From Congzhengia sp045576635 (GTDB taxonomy: Bacteria; Bacillota; Clostridia; UBA1381; UBA9506), in NCBI GenBank assembly GCA_045576635.1, contig JAZNGT010000036.1, forward strand, positions 32,917 to 96,916: a stretch of 64,000 bases of DNA, in the 5' to 3' direction. Numbering within the stretch: position 1 is the stretch's first letter; each line of letters starts with the position of its first letter. The translations under genes and the position numbers were made by a program. Of the stretch, positions 1-8,365 are shown piece by piece. Under the pieces are notes generated by a model. It was not told where the DNA came from, did no database searches, and was given only the letters and a program-made list of their open reading frames with translations.

Positions 1-443
1 ATAAAATGACAGTCGCAACGGCTGAATCCTGCACCGCAGGACTTATCTCGGCGGCTTTGGGAAGCGTGCCCGGCGTATCCGAAATTTTTTGTGAAGGCTA
101 TATTACATACAGTAACGAAGCAAAAGAAAAAAACCTTGGCGTACCGCACGAACTGCTTTCTGCCTACGGCGCAGTAAGCGAACAGGTTGCAGCAAAAATG
201 GCAGAGGGCGCGGCAAAAAAAGCAAATGCCAAAGTCGGCATTTCTGCAACCGGCATTGCAGGGCCGGGCGGAGGAACAGAAGAAAAACCGGTCGGACTTG
301 TGTATATCGGTATTTTCGTAGAAGGCGAAACCACCGTAAAAAAATGTTTGTTTTCAGGCGACAGAGACGAAGTAAGACAAAAGACTGTCTTAACCGCTTT
401 TGAGGAACTTCAAAAAAGGCTTGAAATTTTATTTGACAAATAG
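1..443 (+). CDS. cinA: CinA C-terminal domain, nicotinamide-nucleotide amidase (5' end cut by window)
   Basis: The frame is open to the left edge, so the gene probably starts outside the window; the first visible Met (position 6) aligns with the inside of the PncC/CinA amidase domain. The motifs AESCTAG near the start and SATGIAGPGGG about 80 residues later are the active-site signatures of the family that deamidates NMN to NaMN in pyridine nucleotide recycling. CinA lies directly upstream of recA in many Gram-positive bacteria, as here. The recA promoter overlaps its last codons. A free-standing PncC cannot be excluded without the upstream sequence. Confidence 0.88.
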   Translation, partial: KMTVATAESCTAGLISAALGSVPGVSEIFCEGYITYSNEAKEKNLGVPHELLSAYGAVSEQVAAKMAEGAAKKANAKVGISATGIAGPGGGTEEKPVGLVYIGIFVEGETTVKKCLFSGDRDEVRQKTVLTAFEELQKRLEILFDK

Positions 444-461
444 AAAAACTTGCGATATAAT
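433..461 (+). promoter_or_regulatory. recA promoter (sigma-A type)
   Basis: TTGACA at 433-438 and TATAAT at 456-461 are separated by exactly 17 bases, a full consensus. The -35 box lies inside the 3' end of cinA, so recA can be transcribed independently of it. Confidence 0.85.
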
Positions 462-467
462 AGAAAT

Positions 468-481
468 CGAACAAATGTTCT
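468..481 (+). promoter_or_regulatory. LexA (SOS) operator of recA
   Basis: CGAACAAATGTTCT matches the Gram-positive LexA/DinR box (CGAAC-N4-GTTC). It lies 7-20 bases after the -10 box, across the expected transcription start, so LexA binding would block recA initiation. Confidence 0.85.
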
Positions 482-498
482 TTAAGGGGGAAATGAAA

Positions 499-1554
499 TT
501 GGCAGAAAGAAAAAATATACTGGGTGCTGAACCCACCGTTTCAAAAAGCAAAAAAGAAGCCATCGAAATGGCGCTCCTTCAAATTGAGAAAAGTTACGGA
601 AAAGGCTCTGTAATGAAATTGGGGGACAAGCAGGGGCTGAGTGTAGAATCCCTCCCCACAGGTGCATTAAGTCTTGATATTGCGCTTGGCATCGGCGGTT
701 TTCCGAAGGGAAGAATTATCGAAATCTACGGACCTGAATCTTCCGGTAAAACAACAGTTGCACTCCACGCCATTGCCGAAGCGCAAAAGCGCGGCGGCGA
801 GGTTGCGTTTATCGACGCAGAGCACGCATTAGACCCGATTTATGCAAAAAAACTCGGCGTTAATGTAGAAGATTTAATCGTTTCTCAACCCGATACCGGC
901 GAGCAGGCTTTAGAAATTGCCGAAATGCTTGTCCGCAGTAATGCGATTGACGTTATTGTAATTGACTCTGTTGCGGCGCTCGTACCGAAGTCCGAAATTG
1001 AGGGAGAAATGGGCGACTCGCACGTAGGTCTTCACGCAAGACTGATGAGTCAGGCGCTCCGTAAACTTGCAGGCGTAATAAACCGCACCAACACCATTGC
1101 GATTTTTATCAATCAACTTCGTGAAAAGGTTGGCGTTATTTACGGAAATCCCGAAGTAACCACCGGCGGACGTGCACTGAAATTCTACGCCAGTGTAAGA
1201 CTTGACGTAAGAAAGCAGGAACTCATAAAACAGGGTACCGAGGTAATCGGCGCAAGAACCAAAGCAAAGGTTGTAAAAAACAAGGTTGCTCCTCCTTTCA
1301 AAGAGGCAGAATTTGATATCATGTACGGCGAAGGTATTTCCAAAGAAGGCTGTATTTTGGATATCGGTGTTGCCTGCGGCGTCATTAACAGAAGCGGCAC
1401 ATGGTACAACTATAACGAAGAACGCATCGGTCAGGGCAGAGAAAATGCAAAAACATTTTTAAAAGAAAATCCTGAAATCAAAGAAAAAATCGAATCTGAA
1501 ATCAGAGAGATTTTGTTTGACAACGATACCAAGGAAAATAACACAGAAGAATAA
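499..1554 (+). CDS. recA: Recombinase RecA
   Basis: RecA is the DNA-dependent ATPase that forms strand-exchange filaments and triggers LexA self-cleavage. The Walker A motif GPESSGKT lies near residue 80, followed by the conserved MAW-type and L2 regions; about 351 residues is the usual size. Start choice: the Shine-Dalgarno AAGGGGG (484-490) sits 8 bases before a TTG at 499 but only 2 before the ATG at 493, so TTG is preferred; ATG adds two residues. A frame extending to 400 exists but overlaps cinA and lacks a ribosome site. It is controlled by its own promoter and LexA box and ends at a strong terminator. Confidence 0.97.
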   Translation: MAERKNILGAEPTVSKSKKEAIEMALLQIEKSYGKGSVMKLGDKQGLSVESLPTGALSLDIALGIGGFPKGRIIEIYGPESSGKTTVALHAIAEAQKRGGEVAFIDAEHALDPIYAKKLGVNVEDLIVSQPDTGEQALEIAEMLVRSNAIDVIVIDSVAALVPKSEIEGEMGDSHVGLHARLMSQALRKLAGVINRTNTIAIFINQLREKVGVIYGNPEVTTGGRALKFYASVRLDVRKQELIKQGTEVIGARTKAKVVKNKVAPPFKEAEFDIMYGEGISKEGCILDIGVACGVINRSGTWYNYNEERIGQGRENAKTFLKENPEIKEKIESEIREILFDNDTKENNTEE

Positions 1555-1565
1555 CAGAATAACAA

Positions 1566-1595
1566 ACGGGATGCGGCAAGCCGCATCCCGTTTTT
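1566..1595 (+). terminator. recA intrinsic terminator
   Basis: A 12-bp GC-rich stem (1566-1577 with 1580-1591) closes on a 2-base gap and is followed by TTTTT. The T-run directly abuts the structured repeat that starts at 1596. Confidence 0.9.
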
Positions 1596-1824
1596 GGGGT
1601 GGACGGAAAATAGCGCAGATTGGACAAACTGAACCCGTAGGCGTACGTAGGGTACGCCAAGAGGTGAAGTTTGTACAAAACACAAGGCATAAAAAATAGA
1701 AGGAATTCGTCATTTGACGAATTCCTTCCTTACATTTTGCATTATTTTAATTTTTTAAGCATATCAGAAATGCTTTCTTGTGTGTTTTCTTTGCCTTGTG
1801 TGGTGTGCGCATTTTGCTACACCC
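1596..1824 (+). repeat. Structured intergenic element, copy 1 (candidate ncRNA)
   Basis: This is a 229-base element whose ends pair: GGGTG 1597-1601 with 1820-1824, AAAAT 1607-1611 with 1811-1815, GCGCA 1613-1617 with 1806-1810. Inside are a two-part hairpin (ACAAACT/AGTTTGT 1624-1630 with 1668-1674; GGCGTAC/GTACGCC 1640-1646 with 1652-1658), a 10-bp helix (1680-1689 with 1792-1801) and, within it, two hairpins (1701-1726 and 1757-1775). Related copies lie at 8366-8594 and 49544-49770. It fills the gap between recA and mltG. It contains no credible ORF. Confidence 0.8.
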
Positions 1825-1826
1825 TT

Positions 1827-3125
1827 TTAATTGTTTTTATTTTGTGTGTGTTCACTGAACGTTTTCGAAAAATGGTGTTTTCCGTCACTTCCCAGTACAA
1901 AGAAAAGATAATCAGTATCCGCAGGATAAAGCGCCGCTTTTACCGCCGCTTCTCCGGGGGAAGCAATCGGTCCTACCGGCAGTCCCGCATTGATATACGT
2001 GTTGTAGGGGCTGTCAATTTTGGTGTCCTCTATGGAAAGTACCGCTTTTCTTTCTTTTAATACGTACTGCACTGTTGCACACGACTGCAAATATGGATAA
2101 TCATTGCTTTTTAAACGGTTGTGAAATACGCTTGAAACACGATCTCTATCCTCGTCCCCAAGCGCTTCACGCTCGATGATGGAGGCAAGTGTAATGACCT
2201 CGTCCATCGTCATTCCCATTTCTTTTGCACGCTCTTTAAAGGGGGCGTACATTCTGTCAAACTGCATGAGCATTTCGTTTATAATGCCATACTCGTCGCC
2301 CGGCGCAAACTGATAGGTGCTCGGGAACAGATACCCTTCCAGACGGTTTTCGCGTTCGGGAAGTTCTTTTACAAAATCGTAGTCAAACTCGCCGTAATCG
2401 ATAAGATAATAAAACTTATCCTTGTCGATAAGACCTTTTCTTTCCAACAAATCGGCAATCTTATAAATTTCGTAGCCTTCCGGAATGGTTACCTTCATCG
2501 CATCCAGATTGTGGCCGGATTCTTGAAGCGTTTTAAAAATTGTCTCGTAGCCGTCTCCGCGGTCTAATTTAAACTTGCCGAAGTTGTAGTTTCCATCTAC
2601 GCCACGTAGTTTTGACATAACACGATAGAAAAATTCAGAATGAATGAGTCCGTCTTTCTTTAAAATACGGGCAATACTTTTGGTACTGCTTCCCTCGGGA
2701 ACGGTAACAATAACCTCTCCCGATTCTTTGCCGGGTGCATAGTCTGTATAGCAAAAACCTGCCAAAATCACGGCAATAATCAGAAAAACTGCTGCTACAA
2801 GTTTTTTGATAAATGTTACCTGTTTTTGTTTTTCTGCCGCTTCTTTTTCTTCTTCTATGCGTACCTTGTCCTCATCCGTAAGTTTTTGAACTGTCATAAG
2901 TTCAATTTCAGAAGATTTGGTTTCCAAAACCTTATCTTCCTCTTTGACTTCTTGGGTTTTTTCTTCTTGTTCCAAAACCGGTTTTTTCTCTGATACTTTT
3001 TTGAAAATCTGCTCCATTTTTTCCTGCGCAGCAAGCGTTTCTGCGCTTATTTCTGCTTTTTCTTCTGTTTCAGGCTCGTTTTCCTTAACGATTTCAGTAT
3101 CAAGATTTTTTTCTTTTTCGTCCAA
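1827..3125 (-). CDS. mltG: Endolytic murein transglycosylase MltG (YceG-like)
   Basis: MltG cleaves nascent glycan strands at the membrane and sets peptidoglycan chain length. The protein has a long acidic, Glu/Lys-rich cytoplasmic region (about 100 residues), one membrane segment near residues 107-125, a LysM-like part, then the YceG catalytic domain with ASIIEREAL carrying the catalytic Glu (about residue 318). Start choice: the ribosome site GAAAGGA lies 10 bases before a TTG at 3125 but 1 base before a GTG at 3134, which would add three residues. It is the last gene of the tsaC-rimI-tsaD-mltG operon, and its stop codon lies 2 bases from the structured repeat. Confidence 0.92.
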   Translation of the reverse strand: MDEKEKNLDTEIVKENEPETEEKAEISAETLAAQEKMEQIFKKVSEKKPVLEQEEKTQEVKEEDKVLETKSSEIELMTVQKLTDEDKVRIEEEKEAAEKQKQVTFIKKLVAAVFLIIAVILAGFCYTDYAPGKESGEVIVTVPEGSSTKSIARILKKDGLIHSEFFYRVMSKLRGVDGNYNFGKFKLDRGDGYETIFKTLQESGHNLDAMKVTIPEGYEIYKIADLLERKGLIDKDKFYYLIDYGEFDYDFVKELPERENRLEGYLFPSTYQFAPGDEYGIINEMLMQFDRMYAPFKERAKEMGMTMDEVITLASIIEREALGDEDRDRVSSVFHNRLKSNDYPYLQSCATVQYVLKERKAVLSIEDTKIDSPYNTYINAGLPVGPIASPGEAAVKAALYPADTDYLFFVLGSDGKHHFSKTFSEHTQNKNN

Positions 3126-3151
3126 ACAAAACACGTCCTTTCGCTGCTAGT

Positions 3152-4159
3152 TTACAGTTTCAGGTTTGCAACTGCATTTAATGCGCTGTCCGCAAAATCG
3201 TTTTTCTGATATTTATAAAAACCTGCACAACCAATCATTGCTGCGTTGTCGGTACACAAGATAGGCTGTGGGTAGAATAAGCCAAGATTATTTTCTGCCG
3301 TCGCTTTTTCAAACGATGCCCGAAGCGCTCCGTTTGCGCTCACGCCGCCGGCAAGCACGACATTTTTCACGCCGACTGCCTTCGCCGCGCAAAGTGTGTG
3401 ATGTGTTAAAACCTCTACAACCGCTTTTTGAAAACTTGCGGCAAGGTCAGCACGGTTTACTTCTTCGTTTTTCTGTTCTTTGGTGTGAAGATAATTGATA
3501 ACAGACGTTTTTACACCGCTGAAACTAAAATCGTAGGGGTTGTCCGAAAACTGAACCCGCGGAAATGAAATTGCATCTTCGTTTCCCTCTTTTGCGAGCG
3601 CTTCGATTTTCGGTCCGCCCGGATAGCCAAGTCCTATCACGCGGGCGATTTTATCAAACGCCTCTCCCGCCGCATCGTCACGGGTGCGGCCTAAAATTTC
3701 AAAATCCAGATAATCTTTAACGTGAAGAATGTGGCTGTGTCCGCCGGATGCCACAAGGCACACAAACGGCGGTTTTAACGCTTTATGCGTAATATAGTTT
3801 GCCGCAATATGCCCATGAATATGATTGACTGCAATGAGCGGAATGTTTTTGGCACTTGCCACTGCCTTTGCAAACGAAACGCCAACCAAAAGCGCGCCGA
3901 TTAAACCCGGTCCGTAGGTAACGGCTACGGCATCTAAATCGTCGTACGTTACGTTTGCCGTTTCCATCGCTTCGCGCACGACTGCCGAAATATTAAGTGC
4001 GTGATTGCGCGATGCCACCTCGGGAACAACACCACCGAATTTTTTGTGTATTTCTATCTGTGATGAAATTACGTTTGAAAGCACCTCGCGCCCGTCTTTT
4101 ACGACGGCGGCGGATGTTTCATCACAAGACGATTCAATTGCCAGAATCAAACGTTCCAT
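3152..4159 (-). CDS. tsaD: tRNA N6-threonylcarbamoyladenosine transferase TsaD
   Basis: TsaD transfers the threonylcarbamoyl group from TC-AMP to A37 of ANN-decoding tRNAs. The 335-residue length, the N-terminal LAIESSCDETSAA (ASKHA fold) and the metal-binding HIHGH at residues 113-117 are typical. The start is 2 bases from the end of rimI, indicating translational coupling. Its usual partners TsaB and TsaE are not in this operon, although the t6A precursor enzyme TsaC is. Confidence 0.96.
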   Translation of the reverse strand: MERLILAIESSCDETSAAVVKDGREVLSNVISSQIEIHKKFGGVVPEVASRNHALNISAVVREAMETANVTYDDLDAVAVTYGPGLIGALLVGVSFAKAVASAKNIPLIAVNHIHGHIAANYITHKALKPPFVCLVASGGHSHILHVKDYLDFEILGRTRDDAAGEAFDKIARVIGLGYPGGPKIEALAKEGNEDAISFPRVQFSDNPYDFSFSGVKTSVINYLHTKEQKNEEVNRADLAASFQKAVVEVLTHHTLCAAKAVGVKNVVLAGGVSANGALRASFEKATAENNLGLFYPQPILCTDNAAMIGCAGFYKYQKNDFADSALNAVANLKL

Positions 4160-4161
4160 TT

Positions 4162-4605
4162 TTATCCCTCTGTATCAAAAAATTTTGTCATTAAAATTGC
4201 ATCTTCTGTATTTTCGTAGTAGCGCTTGCGCCTGCCGACCGGAACAAAGCCTTTTTTCTCATAAAGAGAGATTGCGCTTTGATTCGATTCCCTTACTTCA
4301 AGCGTCATAAAGATAAGCGAGCGCTCCTTTGCGAGTGAAATAAAATCGTCCACAAGGCGCGAGGCAACGCCTTTTCGCCTGTAATCTTTTGCCACAGCAA
4401 CATTCGTGATATGCCCCTCGTCTGCCAAAATCCACATTCCCATATAGGCGATGGCTTTTCCGTCTTCTGTTAAGACACGGTAGACAGAATCTTTGCCCGA
4501 AAGTTCTTCTAAAAACATCGCCTCTGTCCACGGATGTGAAAACGATTCTTTTTCTACGTTTAAAATGTCTGAAAGGTGCGTATGTGTCATCGTTTCTATT
4601 CGCAC
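4162..4605 (-). CDS. rimI: Ribosomal protein S18-alanine N-acetyltransferase RimI
   Basis: This is a 147-residue GNAT acetyltransferase. The acetyl-CoA loop appears as VAKDYRRKGVASRLV, followed by the family segment LEVRESNQSAISLYEKKGF and the C-terminal RKRYYENTEDAILM typical of RimI. It overlaps the end of tsaC by 10 bases and is immediately followed by tsaD, the usual rimI-tsaD neighbourhood. The S18 substrate is inferred from family and context. Confidence 0.9.
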   Translation of the reverse strand: MRIETMTHTHLSDILNVEKESFSHPWTEAMFLEELSGKDSVYRVLTEDGKAIAYMGMWILADEGHITNVAVAKDYRRKGVASRLVDDFISLAKERSLIFMTLEVRESNQSAISLYEKKGFVPVGRRKRYYENTEDAILMTKFFDTEG

Positions 4606-5618
4606 AGTATCACATTCCCTCCGCAGGATTTAAAAATTCTGTTTTTAAGCGCAGTTACAATGCCGCCGCCCGAAAACGGGAGTTCTGCTAAAATAACCTT
4701 GGCGCCATCATTGTCTGCCTGTCTTAATGCGAAAAAGAGATTTTTTGCATATTCTTCTGCCGTTTCGCCAAGAGACACGGCGGTAGCGCCTTTATATTCT
4801 GTCTCACCCGCCGTTAAAACAAACAAATTTTCTTTCGGCAAATTCTCTATGTACGCACGGATTGTCGCACGGCAATTTTTCCCCATAAATACCGTCATTT
4901 TTGCCTTTGGTGCGTAATGCTTATACTTCATGCCGGGGCTTTTGGGTGCATTCGCATCATTTCCATCGGGTTCATAACCCGAAACCTCGCCCAAAAGGTT
5001 TGAAAGCATCTCCTGCGAAACACCACCCGGTCTTAATATGTTAGGCGGTTTGACCGTAAGGTCAATTACTGTCGATTCAAGCCCCACCTTGCACGGTCCG
5101 CCGTCAATGATAAAGTCCACGCGGTCTTTTAAATCCTCAATTACGTGTTCTGCCGTTGTGGGACTTGGTCTTCCGGAAACATTTGCAGACGGTGCCGCAA
5201 CCGGAACACCGCTTTTTTCGATAAGCGCTCGTGCAATTTCGTTTTCAGGGATGCGTATAGCAACTGTTTTTCCGCCCGCCGTTACAACATCCGGCACAAG
5301 TTCACTTTTATTTAAAATAAACGTAATCGGGCCGGGACAAAGGTGCGAAATGATTTTTTCTGCCTCAGGTGTAACAGTTTCTACCAGGCGGTACACGTCT
5401 TCTTTTTTTGCCACGTGCACGATAAGCGGATTATCCGATGGTCTTCCCTTTGCCGCAAAAATCTTTTTTACGGCATCATCTGAAAGCGCATTTGCACCAA
5501 GACCGTAAACTGTCTCGGTCGGAAACGCAACAAGACCACCCTTTGCCAGTGTTTCAGAAGGTAAATTCAGTTTTTCAAAATCCGCTTTATTTCGGATTGT
5601 TACAACTTTTGCAGACAT
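4596..5618 (-). CDS. tsaC: L-threonylcarbamoyladenylate synthase (Sua5/YwlC type)
   Basis: It makes TC-AMP from threonine, bicarbonate and ATP, the first step of t6A synthesis. The first ~200 residues form the YrdC domain (FPTETVYGLGANA, then KGRPSDNPLIVHV, and PSANVSGRPSPT); the remaining ~130 form the Sua5 C-terminal domain, so this is the long Sua5 form and not the short TsaC. It is the first gene of the operon. A TATAAT-like box lies just upstream on the minus strand, but the -35 is weak. Confidence 0.94.
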   Translation of the reverse strand: MSAKVVTIRNKADFEKLNLPSETLAKGGLVAFPTETVYGLGANALSDDAVKKIFAAKGRPSDNPLIVHVAKKEDVYRLVETVTPEAEKIISHLCPGPITFILNKSELVPDVVTAGGKTVAIRIPENEIARALIEKSGVPVAAPSANVSGRPSPTTAEHVIEDLKDRVDFIIDGGPCKVGLESTVIDLTVKPPNILRPGGVSQEMLSNLLGEVSGYEPDGNDANAPKSPGMKYKHYAPKAKMTVFMGKNCRATIRAYIENLPKENLFVLTAGETEYKGATAVSLGETAEEYAKNLFFALRQADNDGAKVILAELPFSGGGIVTALKNRIFKSCGGNVILCE

Positions 5619-5778
5619 ATAAACTCACCCAATATTATATTATACCATTCTTTTTAAAAAAAATATAGTTTTTTTTGATATTTTATTGAATTTTATTTTA
5701 ATATGTTGTAAAATAATAGTATAAGAAAGTATATGTTATGTTACAAGTAGTGTTTGTGTAGTTGAGGGGGGATTTTTT

Positions 5779-7284
5779 ATGAAAAAGGTTATATCGGCGT
5801 GGCTCACAGTTTTACTCCTTCTGTCCGTTGGCGCAACTACATTTGCAAACGGATACACGGTTGTGACAGAACCTATGTACAACTTGACTGACAACACCGC
5901 AGAACGCGTTATAAAAGTTTCAAAAGATTCAAAATGGGCACTTGCAGACGAAAAAGGCAAGGTTATCACCGGCTTTTCGTGGGATGCAATCGGTGAAATT
6001 ACATCTTCTTATATCCCTGCAAAAAAGGGAAACTATTGGGGTTATATAAACGAAAACGGTAAGGTTTTAATCCCGTATCAGTTCTTAAACGCCGGCCGCT
6101 TTGAAGACGGCATTGCCATGGCGCAGAACATGGACGGAACACACGTTTACATTGATACAGACGGAACTGTTTTATTCCAGTCTCCGTTTACCTATTCCTT
6201 TTCTCCGTCAGGCGGCGCAATTTGCGGCATCTTAGACGGTCTTTACGGCTACTGCGATACCGAGGGAAGCATGCTCATTGCTCCCCGATTTGAAATGGCA
6301 TTTGATTTTCACGAAGGCTATGCCGCAGTAAAATCAAACGGAAAATGGGGATTTATTACAGGAGACGGAAGTTTTGCAGTAAAGCCCGCATTTGATTCTG
6401 CCGGCGATATGAAAAACGGCCACGCCGTTTGCCGACTTTATAGCGGTTACGGCATTGTAAGTGCAAACGGCACAAAAAAAACATCGTTTGATTTTGATTA
6501 TATCGGCGCGCCCGACGAAAACGGATGGTATCCTGCAAAACGCGGCAGCGTTTTGGGTTATATCAACACCAAAGGCACATGGATGTTGAAAACAGAGTAC
6601 GATTTTTGCTACCCCTTTACAAATGGCGTAGCGAGAGTATTTAAAGACGGACTTTGGGGCTTTATTGATAAAAACGGAAACGAACTTATAGCACCTTCTT
6701 TTATAGACCTTGGTGTATACAAAAACGGCATCGCGCCGTTTTCAACGGACGGCTTGCTTTGGGGTTTTCTTTCTCTTACAACCACAATCGCCCCCGATAA
6801 GACTCCGGCGATTTCAAATCCGTCGGCAAACGAGGGCACAGTACCAAATGTTCCCGTTGTACAAAACCCAGCAGCACTAGGAGAGCGTCCGCTTACACCC
6901 GACAGTGCAAAATGTATCTCGATGAAAATAGGCTCACAACTTGCACTGAAAGGCTTATCGGAAGAACGCGCACTTGCCGCAGCCCCTGTTTTATTAGACG
7001 GAACGACGATGATTCCTCTCCGCGATATTGTAGAACTGATGGGCGGAACAATCACGTGGAACGCCGAAAATCAGCGTATTGGCATAAACTGTTATAACCT
7101 TAACATTTCGATGACCATCGGAAGTAAAATCAGTTTTATAAACGGCGCGCCTACATCTGTTCCGCAGGCACCCGCACTTATTAACGGCACAACCATGGTG
7201 CCGCTCCGTAGCATTATGGACGGACTGGGCTGCACGATAAAATGGATTGATACTGCGCAAAATATTTACATATACTATAAATAA
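5779..7284 (+). CDS. Secreted WG-repeat protein with C-terminal copper-amine-oxidase N-like domain
   Basis: A signal peptide (residues 1 to about 24) is followed by about seven WG repeats (WGYINENGKVLIP, KWGFITGDGSFAVKP, LWGFIDKNGNELIAP and so on; residues about 45-335), a Pro-rich linker, and a C-terminal pair of copper-amine-oxidase-N-like units (APVLLDGTTMIPLRDI and APALINGTTMVPLRSI). No catalytic residues are evident. These domains suggest an extracellular or wall-associated binding protein; the ligand is unknown. The ribosome site GAGGGGG is well placed before the ATG. The same C-terminal domain type occurs in the hydrolase at 49779-50633. Confidence 0.88.
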   Translation: MKKVISAWLTVLLLLSVGATTFANGYTVVTEPMYNLTDNTAERVIKVSKDSKWALADEKGKVITGFSWDAIGEITSSYIPAKKGNYWGYINENGKVLIPYQFLNAGRFEDGIAMAQNMDGTHVYIDTDGTVLFQSPFTYSFSPSGGAICGILDGLYGYCDTEGSMLIAPRFEMAFDFHEGYAAVKSNGKWGFITGDGSFAVKPAFDSAGDMKNGHAVCRLYSGYGIVSANGTKKTSFDFDYIGAPDENGWYPAKRGSVLGYINTKGTWMLKTEYDFCYPFTNGVARVFKDGLWGFIDKNGNELIAPSFIDLGVYKNGIAPFSTDGLLWGFLSLTTTIAPDKTPAISNPSANEGTVPNVPVVQNPAALGERPLTPDSAKCISMKIGSQLALKGLSEERALAAAPVLLDGTTMIPLRDIVELMGGTITWNAENQRIGINCYNLNISMTIGSKISFINGAPTSVPQAPALINGTTMVPLRSIMDGLGCTIKWIDTAQNIYIYYK

Positions 7285-7309
7285 CCCCTCTGGAAAGGAT
7301 TTGGTTTAA

Positions 7310-8317
7310 ATGACGATTTTAGTAACCGGCGGCGCCGGTTTTATCGGAAGCCACACCTGTGTTGAACTTTTAGAAAGTGGCTTCGACATTGTCGTAATGG
7401 ATAACTTTTTAAACTCCAAACCAGAAGCGTTAAACCGCATCAAACAAATTACAGGAAAGGATTTTCCGTTTTATGAAGCCGATTTACTCGATGAAGCGGC
7501 AGTTGAAAAAATCTTTTTAGAAAACAAAATCGACGCGGTCATCCATTTTGCAGGCTTAAAAGCCGTAGGCGAATCAGTTTCGATGCCGCTTTGGTATTAC
7601 CATAACAACATTACCGGCACCTTAATTTTGTGCCGCGTGATGCAAAAAATGAACGTGAAAAAAATTGTGTTCAGTTCCTCTGCAACTGTTTACGGCGACC
7701 CGGCGTCTGTTCCAATCGAGGAAACGTTTCCTTTGCACACTACCAATCCATACGGCAGCACAAAGCGTATGATTGAAGATATTTTGCGTGACCTTTATGT
7801 TTCGGATAACGAATGGAGCATTGCACTTCTTCGCTATTTTAATCCCATTGGTGCTCACAAGAGCGGTCTTTTAGGCGAAGATCCGAACGGCATTCCCAAT
7901 AACTTAATGCCGTACATTGCACAAGTTGCAGCAGGAAAACTTTCCCACCTTAACGTGTTCGGTAACGATTATGACACGCACGACGGCACCGGCGTAAGAG
8001 ACTATATTCATGTTGTGGATTTGGCAAAAGGGCATATAAAAGCAGTAGAACGCGTCCTTCAAACCACCGGCGCAGAGGCGTATAATTTAGGCACCGGCAC
8101 AGGTTACAGCGTGCTTGATATGGTAAAGGCGTTTGTAAAAGAAAACGGCGTTTCGGTTCCCTACAAAATTGCGCCCAGAAGACCCGGCGACATTGCCAGA
8201 TGCTATGCAGACCCCAAAAAAGCAAAAGAAGTACTTGGATGGGAAGCAGAACTTGATATTCACGATATGTGCCGCGACGGCTGGAATTTTATGAAGAAAA
8301 ACCCAAACGGACTATAA
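7310..8317 (+). CDS. galE: UDP-glucose 4-epimerase GalE
   Basis: GalE interconverts UDP-glucose and UDP-galactose for sugar catabolism and wall polysaccharide precursors. The 335-residue protein has the NAD-binding TGGAGFIGSHT at its N-terminus, the catalytic SSSATVYG and YGSTK motifs, and the GTGTGYSV and RRPGD signatures of extended short-chain dehydrogenases. It begins 25 bases after the WG-repeat gene, so co-transcription is possible, and ends at a strong terminator. Confidence 0.97.
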   Translation: MTILVTGGAGFIGSHTCVELLESGFDIVVMDNFLNSKPEALNRIKQITGKDFPFYEADLLDEAAVEKIFLENKIDAVIHFAGLKAVGESVSMPLWYYHNNITGTLILCRVMQKMNVKKIVFSSSATVYGDPASVPIEETFPLHTTNPYGSTKRMIEDILRDLYVSDNEWSIALLRYFNPIGAHKSGLLGEDPNGIPNNLMPYIAQVAAGKLSHLNVFGNDYDTHDGTGVRDYIHVVDLAKGHIKAVERVLQTTGAEAYNLGTGTGYSVLDMVKAFVKENGVSVPYKIAPRRPGDIARCYADPKKAKEVLGWEAELDIHDMCRDGWNFMKKNPNGL

Positions 8318-8327
8318 AAAGTTTTAG

Positions 8328-8353
8328 AGGACGCTTTAAAAAGCGTCCTTTTT
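8328..8353 (+). terminator. galE intrinsic terminator
   Basis: A hairpin with arms AGGACGCTTT and AAAGCGTCCT (8328-8349) is followed by a T-run to 8353. Copy 2 of the structured repeat starts 12 bases later. Confidence 0.88.
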
Positions 8354-8365
8354 CATTTACATCCC

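Noticed and set aside
1431..1713. Minus-strand ORFs sharing a peptide (YAYGFSLSNLRYFPST) with an ORF at 49440-49637
   Set aside because: They are translations of two copies of the structured repeat; no ribosome sites, frames run into recA or the terminator, and sequence is constrained by RNA pairing. The similarity is from the repeat, not a protein family.
1596..1824. Element as a truncated group IIC intron or IS with terminal inverted repeats
   Set aside because: Insertion after terminators fits group IIC, but I see no domain V-like hairpin and no 5' GUGYG-type end. The ends differ between copies while still pairing, unlike transposon inverted repeats. A covariance search would settle it.
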